Assembly: GCA_022564085.1 (NCBI GenBank)
Contig: JADFMC010000013.1
Location: 1 to 13,346, forward strand
From: Fidelibacterota bacterium
GTDB lineage: Bacteria > Fidelibacterota > Marinisomatia > SCGC-AAA003-L08 > TS1B11
Direction of reading: 5' to 3'
Length of the DNA stretch: 13,346 nt
Below are positions 6,797 to 13,346 of the stretch, one piece after another. The notes under the pieces are model-generated. The model was not told where the DNA came from. It searched no databases and was given only the letters and a program-made list of their open reading frames with translations. Both the position numbers and the translations under genes were made by a program. Position 1 is the first letter of the stretch, and every line of letters starts with the position of its first letter.

Positions 6797-7445
6797 TCCG
6801 GCTGCGGTATTAATCGGACTGGCCGGGGGGACCGGTTCGGGTAAGACTTCCATTGCCGAGGCTCTGCAGAATGAAGTGGGGCGCGATGAGGTGGTGGTCC
6901 TTGAGCAAGATTCCTACTACCACGATCTTTCCCATCTCCCGCTGGAAGAGCGGGCCAAAACAAATTTTGACCATCCTGACTCGGTCGATTTCGAGCGCAT
7001 GCGGCAAGACCTGGAGGAGATGCTGAACGGACGCCCGGTGGAGATCCCGATTTACGACTACGGTACTCACACCCGCCGGAAGGACACCAGGCGCCTGAGC
7101 AATTACCGCTTGATCATTCTGGAAGGGATCCTGGTGCTGACCGACCCAGCCGTCCGGGAACTGATGGATATCAAGATTTACGTGGATACGGCAGCGGATG
7201 TACGTTTCATCCGACGGATGATGCGGGACGTGAAAAAGAGGGGCCGGAGCTTTGAATCGGTAGTTGATCAATACCAAAAAACGGTGCGCCCCATGCACGA
7301 CCAGTTCGTGGAACCCTCAAAGCGCTTCGCGGACTTGATCATACCCGAAGGGGGGCATAACCGGGTAGCCATCGATATCCTCAAGACCAAGATATTTTCT
7401 CTTCTGGACGATCAAAAAGTCAAGGGAGCGGAAATCTCGCCATGA
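6786..7445 (+). CDS. udk: Uridine kinase (uridine/cytidine kinase)
   Basis: This 219-residue kinase phosphorylates uridine and cytidine to UMP and CMP. The Walker A motif is GGTGSGKTS (14-22). EQDSYYHDL (40-48) contains the expected catalytic Asp42. FDHPDSVDF (61-69), YDYGTHTRR (90-98) and LEGILVL (112-118) are the conserved nucleoside-binding and core segments. GRSFESVVDQYQKTVRPMH (153-171) and FVEPSKRFADLIIPEG match the family's C-terminal part. The length agrees with other Udk proteins (about 207-220). I chose ATG 6786, 11 bases inside cdd; an in-frame TTG at 6777 would add three residues but has no better ribosome-binding site. The stop overlaps the Tdk start as ATGA. Confidence 0.96.
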   Translation: MKSDPAAVLIGLAGGTGSGKTSIAEALQNEVGRDEVVVLEQDSYYHDLSHLPLEERAKTNFDHPDSVDFERMRQDLEEMLNGRPVEIPIYDYGTHTRRKDTRRLSNYRLIILEGILVLTDPAVRELMDIKIYVDTAADVRFIRRMMRDVKKRGRSFESVVDQYQKTVRPMHDQFVEPSKRFADLIIPEGGHNRVAIDILKTKIFSLLDDQKVKGAEISP

Positions 7446-7993
7446 CCCTGACACCGCGCAACTCAGGTTGGATCGAGGTGATTGCGGGTTCCATGTTTAG
7501 CGGTAAATCGGAGGAATTGATTCGGCGCCTGCGCCGCGCCCAGATCGCCAGGCAAGCGGTGGCCATATTCAAGCCGCTGGTCGATACCCGGTTTAGTGAC
7601 AGCGACATCGTCAGCCATAACCAGCAGCGCATCCCTTCCCGGCCGGTGGAATCTCCGGAACAGATCCTGAAGCTGGCGGCCACCGCCCAGGTAGTCGGCA
7701 TTGACGAGGCCCAATTTTTCCCTGACGATATAGTGTCCGTCGTGAAACAACTGGCCCATGCCGGCAAGCGCATCGTGATCGCCGGCCTGGATAAGGACTA
7801 CCGGGGCTTGCCTTTTGGTCCCCTGCCACTACTGATGGCTGAGGCGGAATACGTCACCAAGACGTTGGCAATATGCATTCAGTGCGGCGAACCGGCGGCC
7901 TTCACTCAAAGACTCACCAAGGATGAGGAGCAGATAATAATTGGCGAAACCGACATCTATGAAGCCCGGTGCCGCCAGTGCTTTGATCCTTGA
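7442..7993 (+). CDS. tdk: Thymidine kinase, type II (TK1-like)
   Basis: This 183-residue enzyme phosphorylates thymidine and deoxyuridine to dTMP and dUMP. The P-loop is GSMFSGKS (16-23). The catalytic glutamate is E89 in GIDEAQFF (86-93). The zinc-binding lasso uses C145-x2-C148 and C177-x2-C180. GETDIYEARCR (168-178) is the conserved thymidine-binding C-terminal region. The length fits the family (about 180-200). It overlaps udk by four bases (ATGA) and is followed after 35 bases by the nucleoside transporter, so deoxycytidine deaminated by Cdd could be captured here as dUMP. Confidence 0.97.
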   Translation: MTLTPRNSGWIEVIAGSMFSGKSEELIRRLRRAQIARQAVAIFKPLVDTRFSDSDIVSHNQQRIPSRPVESPEQILKLAATAQVVGIDEAQFFPDDIVSVVKQLAHAGKRIVIAGLDKDYRGLPFGPLPLLMAEAEYVTKTLAICIQCGEPAAFTQRLTKDEEQIIIGETDIYEARCRQCFDP

Positions 7994-8028
7994 ATCATCC
8001 AGTCCAGACCGAACGCGAAAGGAGCTAA

Positions 8029-9654
8029 ATGAGATTCATCAGTGTCCTCGGTATGATAACCCTGCTGTTGGTGGCTTGGGCCATATCTGCCAAGCGCCGC
8101 GAGGTACGCCTGCGCCCCGTGGTCTGGGGGCTGGCCCTCCAGTTCCTTTTTGCCGTGATTATTCTCCAGGAGAACGTGTGGAGTTTCGTTGGTATGGCCC
8201 TGTTGGGCCTATTGCTGATAGTGTACCTGCTGCAGCAAGATATAAAGGCTTCCGCCAATGGCAATCTCCTGACAGTGTTGTTGGTCGCCGCTGCTATCGG
8301 CGGGGGGGCTCTGCTGGCATTCCTGGGCCAATGGGTGAACCTGAAATGGCTGCTGGTCCTGTTGGCAGGCATCATCGTGATCAACGCCTGGAAGATCCGT
8401 CTCGCTCCCTTGAGCCGTTACCTGGGTTCCGCATTGGTCGTAACCCTGGTGGCATCGGCGGTAGCCTACGGACAGTACGGCAAGATAATTTTTCGTTCTT
8501 TCTCTGATAAAATCGCCGCTTTCCTGGACCTGGCTTATTTCGGCGCCGCCTTCCTCTTCGGCAACCTGGTGGACCCCCAATACTTTTTTCCCGGAAGCAG
8601 CAGCTGGCCGGGATTCGGTTTCCAATTCGCCTTTAAGATTCTGCCCACCATAATATTTTTCGGCGGTTTCATGGGGGTCCTTTACCACTTGGGGATCATG
8701 CAGCGGGTGATCCTGGCTATAAGCCGGTTCATGCGCTGGACCATCGGCACCAGCGGCGCCGAGACTCTGGCCTGCTCGGCCAACATTTTCGTCGGGCAGA
8801 CCGAGGCGCCCCTGCTGATTAAGCCTTTCCTGCCCGAAATGACCACGTCGGAGCTGTCTACAGTCATGGTGGGGGGCTTCGCCACCATTGCCGGGGGAGT
8901 GCTGGCGGGCTACATCGCCATGGGCATCAATGCCGGGCATTTGGTGGCAGCCTCGGTCATGTCGGCCCCGGCGGCCCTGGCGGTGGGCAAATTGATCTAT
9001 CCCGAGACCGAGCACTCCGCCACCGCCGGTGATATGAGCATGCCACCCATGACCGGCAGCGTCAATGTCATCGACGCCGCCACCACCGGTATCATCGATG
9101 GGCTGAAACTGGCGGTAAACGTGGGGGCCATGCTGGTGGGTTTTATCGCCCTCATCGCCGTGGTAGACGTAATGCTCAACTGGATGGACAGCTTGATAGA
9201 CGGCGCCCTCCTGGGTGGGGAGCTGCTGAAATACAGCGCCTCCTCAGGCCTCTCCCCTATCAGCCAGGAGTACAGCGGTATATTCCCTGGTTCCCTGAAA
9301 ACTCTATTCGGCACCCTGTTGCGGCCATTGGCCTGGCTCATGGGGGTCCGTTGGGAATATGCAGATGAAGTGGGTAATCTGCTGGGGATCAAGATTTCCC
9401 TCAACGAATTCGTGGCCTACGGCACTCTGGGCACCTATATCCAAACGGGAGCCCTGGATGAACGAGCCCAGATCATCGCCACTTATGCCTTATGCGGGTT
9501 CGCCAACTTCTCGTCCATCGGTATCCAGCTGGGTGGAATCGGGGCATTTATCCCCCAACGGCGCGGGGAGCTGAGCCGGATTGCCCTGAGGGCCCTGGGC
9601 GGCGGAGTGATCGCCTCCTTTCTCACTGCCACCATAGCCGGGATGCTTTTATGA
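8029..9654 (+). CDS. nupC: NupC/CNT-type concentrative nucleoside transporter with extra N-terminal helices
   Basis: This 541-residue membrane protein should import nucleosides by symport. Family motifs are intact: GQTEAPLL (256-263, hairpin 1), the NEFVAY motif with E460, and FANFSSIG (491-498) with N493 and S496. These correspond to Q154/T155/E156, E332 and N368/S371 in the Vibrio cholerae structure, as I recall them. N252 and V255 match its sodium-site positions, but the next one is Thr286, so the coupling ion is uncertain. Usual CNT proteins are about 400-420 residues. The extra length is mostly at residues about 50-150, where four additional hydrophobic helices lie between the family's N-terminal segment and the KIAAFLDLAYFGAAFLFG stretch. 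AAGGAG lies about 6 bases before the ATG. The position after cdd-udk-tdk supports pyrimidine-nucleoside import. Confidence 0.93.
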   Translation: MRFISVLGMITLLLVAWAISAKRREVRLRPVVWGLALQFLFAVIILQENVWSFVGMALLGLLLIVYLLQQDIKASANGNLLTVLLVAAAIGGGALLAFLGQWVNLKWLLVLLAGIIVINAWKIRLAPLSRYLGSALVVTLVASAVAYGQYGKIIFRSFSDKIAAFLDLAYFGAAFLFGNLVDPQYFFPGSSSWPGFGFQFAFKILPTIIFFGGFMGVLYHLGIMQRVILAISRFMRWTIGTSGAETLACSANIFVGQTEAPLLIKPFLPEMTTSELSTVMVGGFATIAGGVLAGYIAMGINAGHLVAASVMSAPAALAVGKLIYPETEHSATAGDMSMPPMTGSVNVIDAATTGIIDGLKLAVNVGAMLVGFIALIAVVDVMLNWMDSLIDGALLGGELLKYSASSGLSPISQEYSGIFPGSLKTLFGTLLRPLAWLMGVRWEYADEVGNLLGIKISLNEFVAYGTLGTYIQTGALDERAQIIATYALCGFANFSSIGIQLGGIGAFIPQRRGELSRIALRALGGGVIASFLTATIAGMLL

Positions 9655-9728
9655 TGCCACATGGCAAGCATGCGAATCCCCCCCGGCAGTCAAATACAAC
9701 CCCCGGATTTGGTGGAAGGCGGCTGTAA
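9651..9728 (+). CDS. Possible 25-codon linker mini-ORF between nupC and adk
   Basis: A frame begins with ATG ATG at 9651, overlapping the nupC stop as ATGA, and ends with TAA at 9726-9728, immediately before the adk ATG at 9729. It therefore fills the gap exactly. The product would be 25 residues, basic and Pro/Gly/Asn-rich, with no recognisable motif. The same frame is open upstream inside nupC, and no good Shine-Dalgarno precedes the ATG. A role in translational coupling is conceivable; coincidence is equally possible. Confidence 0.2.
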   Translation: MMPHGKHANPPRQSNTTPGFGGRRL

Positions 9729-10391
9729 ATGCGTCTGATATTGATGGGACCGCCCGGCGCGGGCAAGGGAACCCAGGCCCGGCTGTTGGGGGAACAATTC
9801 CGGATTCCCCATATATCCACGGGTGAGATGCTCCGGGATGAAATCCAGGCCCAATCAGAACTGGGCCAGCAGGCTGACCGTTATATGTCGCACGGCAAGC
9901 TGGTACCCGATGAGGTCATGCTGGACATGGTCGCTGCGCGCCTGCGGTTACCGGACACCGCCGGGGGCTTTCTACTGGACGGATACCCCCGCACAGTATC
10001 CCAGGCGGTGGCCTTGGACAGTCTACTGGAGCAGTCCGATCAGGTACTGGATGCGATTGTAGCCCTCATTGTCGATCCGGAACTATTGGTCAATCGCCTA
10101 AGCGCCAGACGCACCTGTACTGACTGCCATGCCGTCTATAACCTGGTGGTCAAACCACCCCGCCAGAGGGGGGTCTGTGACGAATGCGGCGGAACCAATC
10201 TGATCCAGCGCGACGACGATAAACCCACGACTATTCGGGAACGGCTGCGGGTATATGAGAAGCAGACCGCACCGCTATTGTCCTATTACCTGCCCTCCGG
10301 CCGATTGAGTGAGATCCCCGGCCAAGATACCATTGAGGCTGTCCATAAAAGTATCCTGGCCGCTCTGCCATCGGCGGACCAGTTGGATTAA
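9729..10391 (+). CDS. adk: Adenylate kinase, zinc-binding LID type
   Basis: This 220-residue enzyme interconverts AMP + ATP and 2 ADP. The P-loop is GPPGAGKGTQ (7-16). The AMP-binding region follows (HISTGEMLRD, 28-37), with LDGYPRT at 83-89. The long-form LID domain carries C130-x2-C133 and C150-x2-C153, a four-Cys zinc site rather than the His/Ser/Asp/Thr set of E. coli. RDDDKPTTIRERLRVY (161-176) is the conserved LID-core closing segment. The length fits long-type Adk (about 214-220). GGTGGAAGG (9711-9719) lies 9 bases upstream of the ATG. It sits between the salvage genes and coaE, providing the nucleotide kinase step common to all adenine nucleotides. Confidence 0.97.
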   Translation: MRLILMGPPGAGKGTQARLLGEQFRIPHISTGEMLRDEIQAQSELGQQADRYMSHGKLVPDEVMLDMVAARLRLPDTAGGFLLDGYPRTVSQAVALDSLLEQSDQVLDAIVALIVDPELLVNRLSARRTCTDCHAVYNLVVKPPRQRGVCDECGGTNLIQRDDDKPTTIRERLRVYEKQTAPLLSYYLPSGRLSEIPGQDTIEAVHKSILAALPSADQLD

Positions 10392-10403
10392 TCCGGATTC
10401 ACC

Positions 10404-11000
10404 ATGCTGCGAATTGGCATAACCGGCGGTTTAGGCTCGGGTAAATCGGAGGTAACCGAATTCTTCAAGCAGAAGGGCGCCCGAGTATTCGATGCCGATG
10501 TGGAAGCCAAGTTGATTCTACTGCGTTTAGAGGGGGTGCAGAAGGCAGTGATCGCGGCGTTCGGGGATACGGTACTCAATGAGGTCGGCGAGCTCGATTT
10601 CCAGCGATTGGCCCGCCACGCCTTCGCCAACTCGGATCGTCAACGCCAACTCAACGAGATCATGCACCCCGAAGTGATATTGGCCGCCGATAAAGCCATG
10701 ATCCTGGCTGAACAGGACGGCGTGGCAATGTTTATCCTGGATGCCCCCTTGCTTTTCGAAGCCAAATTGGAGGAGTACCTGGACTTGACCGTGGTGGTAA
10801 TAGCCGACCAGCAGGTGCGCATCAAGCGGGCCCTGGAGCGCGGTAACCTCACGGAGGAAGACATTCTGCGCCGCATCCAGCTGCAGATGCCCGACAAGGA
10901 GAAACTGGCCCGGGCCGACCTGGTGGTCACCAATAACGGCACCTTGGAGCAGCTCCAGGCTGAGCTGGAAGCCCTCTATAGCAACATCATCTGGGATTGA
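10404..11000 (+). CDS. coaE: Dephospho-CoA kinase
   Basis: This 198-residue kinase phosphorylates the 3' hydroxyl of dephospho-CoA, the last step of CoA synthesis. The P-loop is GGLGSGKS (8-15). FDADVEAK (29-36) contains the expected Asp pair at the substrate site. HPEVI (88-92), LDAPLLFEA (112-120), RALERGNLTEEDILRRIQLQ (142-161) and ADLVVTNNGTLEQL (171-184) follow the family order, and the length is typical (about 195-205). The usual reading DADxxxH has Lys where many members have His-rich sequence, which is tolerable divergence. It starts 12 bases after adk and its stop overlaps the next start (TTGA), so it is well embedded in the run. Other CoA-pathway genes are not in the window. Confidence 0.95.
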   Translation: MLRIGITGGLGSGKSEVTEFFKQKGARVFDADVEAKLILLRLEGVQKAVIAAFGDTVLNEVGELDFQRLARHAFANSDRQRQLNEIMHPEVILAADKAMILAEQDGVAMFILDAPLLFEAKLEEYLDLTVVVIADQQVRIKRALERGNLTEEDILRRIQLQMPDKEKLARADLVVTNNGTLEQLQAELEALYSNIIWD

Positions 11001-11782
11001 CATCGCTGAATTTCTCTAGCGCTATCTTCACAGATGGTGAGCTGCCCGAGCCGCTACGGCTGGAAGAGCTGCTGGATAGAAAGCGGCTGGCCGAGCTGGC
11101 TAGCCAGGTCTATGACCAGCGGACCAACCTGGTTTGCCGGGTGGATACCGACCGGGGACCGACAGTGGTAAAATGGTTCGGTTGGCGCCACCCGGGCCAC
11201 TACCTGCTCAGTCCCACATTTCCGGGTCGTGCGGTCACCAGCTGGCGGATCGCCCGGGCCATCAGCGCCCTGGGAGCCCGGACACCTGAGCCGCTATTCG
11301 TCTACAGCCGGCGTTCTTTCGGCCTGATCCAGGAGAACATTTATGTCTGCCGGGCCATCCATCCGCACCAGACGCTCAGGGCTTTCCTGCAATCCGATGC
11401 GCCCAGGGACCAGAAGCTGGCCGCGGTTACGGATCTGGCAGGCAGCATCGCTCGACTGCACGCCGGACATATACTGCACCGCGATCTCACCACCGCCAAC
11501 TTACTGGTGACCGCCACGGCGGAAGTTTACATCATCGACCTCAATCGGGGCCAGCAGGTGGACCGGCTGTCGCGCCACAGGCGGCTGCAGGACCTGGCCC
11601 GCCTGAATTTTCACACCGGGGATGACCTGGAATCACAATTGGTGGCAGCCTTCTTCGGCGAATATAGCTCGGGCGACCGTGCCGCAGCTGATTGGGTCTC
11701 AGACTATCGACAGGCCCGGGGCCGCTTGCTCAATCGCAAGGCCGGCAAGCGGCGACTGCGACAATTACTGGGTGGAAAATAA
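10997..11782 (+). CDS. Lipopolysaccharide kinase-like (Kdo/WaaP family) protein
   Basis: This 261-residue protein has a eukaryotic-type kinase fold of the Kdo kinase/WaaP group, whose known members phosphorylate LPS core sugars. TVVKW (56-60) provides the likely ATP-binding Lys59. LHAGHILHRDLTTANLLV (154-171) holds the catalytic loop with D163 and N168, and YIIDLNRG (178-185) replaces DFG with D181. All catalytic residues are therefore present. The start is TTG 10997, overlapping the coaE stop by four bases; no in-frame ATG or GTG occurs in the first 30 codons. It ends the rightward run and its 3' end overlaps the convergent methyltransferase gene by 18 bases. The substrate cannot be deduced; a different small-molecule or protein target (as in RIO-like kinases) is the main alternative. 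Confidence 0.82.
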   Translation: MTSLNFSSAIFTDGELPEPLRLEELLDRKRLAELASQVYDQRTNLVCRVDTDRGPTVVKWFGWRHPGHYLLSPTFPGRAVTSWRIARAISALGARTPEPLFVYSRRSFGLIQENIYVCRAIHPHQTLRAFLQSDAPRDQKLAAVTDLAGSIARLHAGHILHRDLTTANLLVTATAEVYIIDLNRGQQVDRLSRHRRLQDLARLNFHTGDDLESQLVAAFFGEYSSGDRAAADWVSDYRQARGRLLNRKAGKRRLRQLLGGK

Positions 11783-12379
11783 ACTGATGTGGTGGGCGTG
11801 CACACCAGGCAGGACGGCCACCGATTGAATAAGCGACAGGCCCGCCTGGGCGGTCTCGGCCAATAACTCCGCCCGCGATTGCATGGTGATCCGCGACGGT
11901 GGCCTGAACAGCAGCCGCTGCAGCCGGTGCAGGAATGTTTTCCGGTAGTGGGAGAGCACCACCCACCGGCGGCTCACCCGCTTGAATTCCCGGTAGATGG
12001 CCGTGCGCTCAGCGGAATGGTGCATATGCTGCATCAGCCGGAATGAAAAAATGACGTCGAAGCTGCGGTCCTGGAACGGTAGTGCTTCGGCCAGGCCGGT
12101 GACTGCCTCCGAGGTAAGAGCGACCCGCTGGAGCTGGTACAGGGCGGCATAGTAGTTGAAGTCCAGCGCCTTAACCGTTCCAAATTCATTGAGCAGCTGT
12201 TGAAAGCGGCCGTAACCGACCGGCGCATCCAGGATTTGTCCGCCCAATCCATGCCGTTTAAACAGCCTCCTTACCAGCCGCTGTTCCCGCTGATTTAGTA
12301 GCCGCTGATCCCAATGGCGGTACCGCCGGAGGGCGTAGCGCTCCACCTGGTCCAGATTTTCCCAGACGGTGTAGGCCAA
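11765..12379 (-). CDS. Class I SAM-dependent methyltransferase
   Basis: This 204-residue protein has a Rossmann-type methyltransferase core. Motif I is ILDAPVGYGRF (49-59), with Pro-Val in place of the common Gly-Cys-Gly pattern. D73 in KALDFN is the expected ribose-binding acid. LPFQDRSFDVIFSFRLMQHM (100-119) matches the post-II/motif IV segment of the Methyltransf_11/25 group. No membrane segment is visible and the substrate is unknown. The start is TTG 12379, directly after the TAG stop of the Pro-rich protein gene, with AGGG about 8 bases upstream, so translation is probably coupled. The convergent LPS-kinase-like gene and the upstream floA cluster make an envelope-related substrate plausible, though this is inference. 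Confidence 0.85.
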   Translation of the reverse strand: MAYTVWENLDQVERYALRRYRHWDQRLLNQREQRLVRRLFKRHGLGGQILDAPVGYGRFQQLLNEFGTVKALDFNYYAALYQLQRVALTSEAVTGLAEALPFQDRSFDVIFSFRLMQHMHHSAERTAIYREFKRVSRRWVVLSHYRKTFLHRLQRLLFRPPSRITMQSRAELLAETAQAGLSLIQSVAVLPGVHAHHISLFSTQ

Positions 12380-12931
12380 CTACCAGGCCCTGGAGCGCAC
12401 AGCCAGTGGGCTGTCGAGAATCTCCTTTAGCACCAGCGCCTGCTGCCAGGGAGTCAGCCGCTCCAGGGAGGCCAGGGGCAAGGCCGGGTAATGCGGCCGG
12501 ATTTTCGCTTTGGGCTGCGGTAATATGGTCGTCGCCTTCCGGTGCGGCGGTGGCCTCGGGGGCGCAACCAGTGGGATTTCGGCCTCCACCAGGGTGATTG
12601 CCGGCTGGGGTGCGGTCCTTAGCGCTCCGAACAACGGCGGCCGATCCTCCATCCCCATTGTGTGGAAGATCTCCTGGAGGGGAGTCGCCGGTCGGGCGGG
12701 GATTGGCGGGGGCGGCGCAACCGGGGTGGCTGGGATCACTTCCGGTGCATCGCGCGGGATGGCGGCCGGTTCGCTCTCAACCGTTTCCAGCGGCCCTGCC
12801 GGAGCTGCTTCCTCCGGCTCCAGGGCCGCCATTTCCCTGGCCGCCCGCCGCCGCTTGCGAGCCTTGGCCCCCAAGAAAGTAGACACCAGCCACCAGACGA
12901 GGATTATCCAGAAGAGGGGTTTGTCAAACAA
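12380..12931 (-). CDS. Membrane-anchored Pro/Ala-rich protein encoded next to floA, hypothetical
   Basis: This 183-residue protein is of unknown function. Residues 6-22 form one N-terminal hydrophobic helix, followed by a basic stop-transfer cluster (KARKRRR, 23-29), so the rest is probably cytoplasmic. Residues about 38-150 are low-complexity and rich in Pro, Ala and Glu. The C-terminal segment LTPWQQALVLKEILDSPLAV (159-178) is compact and looks like a conserved binding or docking helix. The start is TTG 12931, with GAGG at 12942-12945 about 10 bases upstream. It follows floA by five bases and directly precedes the methyltransferase. Co-localisation with the FloA membrane microdomain protein is plausible because of the anchor and gene order, but it is not shown. 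Confidence 0.75.
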   Translation of the reverse strand: MFDKPLFWIILVWWLVSTFLGAKARKRRRAAREMAALEPEEAAPAGPLETVESEPAAIPRDAPEVIPATPVAPPPPIPARPATPLQEIFHTMGMEDRPPLFGALRTAPQPAITLVEAEIPLVAPPRPPPHRKATTILPQPKAKIRPHYPALPLASLERLTPWQQALVLKEILDSPLAVRSRAW

Positions 12932-12936
12932 ACCTG

Positions 12937-13346
12937 TTAGTCCTCTTTAGGCGACTCTGGTCCGGCGCCACCGGCTTCATCTTCGCCTTTTCCGGGACCG
13001 GCGATGGAGTCCCGCATGCCGGTGTCGGCCTGAATATTCTTCATGCGATAGTAATCCATGATGCCCAGGTTACCTTCCCGGAAGGCCTGAGCCATGGCCT
13101 TGGGTACTTGCGCCTCGGCCTCAATCACCTTCGCGCGCATTTCCTGGACCGTGGCCATGAATTCTTGTTCGGTGGCCACGGCCATGGCCCGGCGGGTCTC
13201 GGCCCGGGCCTGGGCCACCTTGAGGTCCGCCTCGGCCTGCTCGGTTTGCAGGTCGGCCCCGATGTTCTTGCCCACATCCACGTCGGCAATATCGATGGAG
13301 AGGATCGAAAAGGCCGTTCCGGCGTCTAGGCCCCGGTCCAGCACCG
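12937..13346 (-). CDS. floA: Flotillin-like protein FloA (partial, 5' end outside window)
   Basis: The last 135 residues of FloA (an SPFH-domain protein, formerly UPF0365/YqfA) are visible; the coding frame runs off the right edge. The stretch beginning LDRGLDAGTAFSILSIDIAD, then DVDVGKNIGADLQTEQAEAD, followed by the coiled coil AQARAETRRAMAVATEQEF and the NLGIMDYYRMKNIQADTGMR segment, are hallmarks of this family. FloA oligomerises at the membrane and organises functional membrane microdomains. The extreme C terminus (GPGKGEDEAGGAGPESPKED) is a Gly/Glu-rich tail. The valine seen first in the window is an internal codon and not a start. In many bacteria an NfeD-type gene precedes floA; that side is outside the window. 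The Pro-rich membrane protein and methyltransferase genes follow in the same direction. Confidence 0.95.
   Translation of the reverse strand, partial: VLDRGLDAGTAFSILSIDIADVDVGKNIGADLQTEQAEADLKVAQARAETRRAMAVATEQEFMATVQEMRAKVIEAEAQVPKAMAQAFREGNLGIMDYYRMKNIQADTGMRDSIAGPGKGEDEAGGAGPESPKED

Noticed and set aside
8209..9015. 268-codon minus-strand frame inside nupC
   Set aside because: Its product is a low-complexity, Gln/Gly/His-rich shadow of transmembrane codons on the other strand.
11790..11807. TGGTG-N8-CACCA inverted repeat near the convergent gene ends, considered as a terminator
   Set aside because: The stem is short, the loop is long and there is no T-tract in either direction; it also lies within methyltransferase coding sequence.
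12510..12950. Plus-strand Gly/Ser/Ala-rich frame opposite the Pro-rich protein
   Set aside because: Its composition is the mirror of Pro/Ala codons; the minus-strand frame has the membrane anchor, ribosome-binding site and coupling to floA.
1..13346. Search by eye for tRNA, rRNA, CRISPR repeats, transposases and integration sites
   Set aside because: No regularly spaced repeats, tRNA-like folds, recombinase motifs or long duplicated ends were seen; the coding density leaves no gap above 150 bases.

Overview
The window is a dense bacterial region of about 57-60% GC by eye, with no RNA genes, no CRISPR array and no insertion sequence that I could see. Several features point to a Gram-negative (diderm) bacterium: a Kdo/WaaP-type lipopolysaccharide-kinase-like protein, a long secreted M23 peptidase of the architecture common in the Bacteroidota/FCB group, and a half-length GT9-like protein. 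An uncultivated FCB-type lineage (for example Neomarinimicrobiota-like) is my best guess, but it is inference only. Non-ATG starts are common: six of the fifteen called genes appear to begin with TTG or GTG.

Layout. (1) Minus strand, 1-3229, transcribed leftward: a GT9-like half protein (185 aa), an ACAD9/VLCAD-type acyl-CoA dehydrogenase with its own promoter candidate, an acidic zinc-ribbon protein, and a DUF3467 protein that runs off the left edge. (2) A 147-base divergent intergenic region (3230-3376). (3) Plus strand, 3377-11782: nine head-to-tail genes, mostly overlapping or separated by a few bases. In order they are M23 peptidase, rhomboid protease, cytidine deaminase, uridine kinase, thymidine kinase, NupC-type nucleoside transporter, adenylate kinase, dephospho-CoA kinase and an LPS-kinase-like protein. 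(4) Minus strand, 11765-13346: floA (enters from the right edge), a membrane-anchored Pro-rich protein, and a SAM methyltransferase whose 3' end overlaps that of the LPS-kinase-like gene by 18 bases.

How the genes work together. The centre is a pyrimidine-nucleoside salvage unit. NupC would import nucleosides; Cdd converts (deoxy)cytidine to (deoxy)uridine; Udk makes UMP/CMP; Tdk makes dTMP/dUMP. Adk and CoaE are housekeeping nucleotide and cofactor kinases in the same run. The flanking envelope genes (M23 peptidase, rhomboid, LPS-kinase-like, FloA) suggest a mixed envelope/nucleotide operon.

I did not find a clearly new defence or mobile system. The most unusual points are: an approximately 100-residue, four-helix insertion near the N terminus of the nucleoside transporter; a 25-codon mini-ORF that exactly fills the nupC-adk gap; a start-site conflict ahead of the M23 gene; two small inverted repeats placed on promoter candidates; and the uncharacterised small proteins next to floA and the acyl-CoA dehydrogenase.
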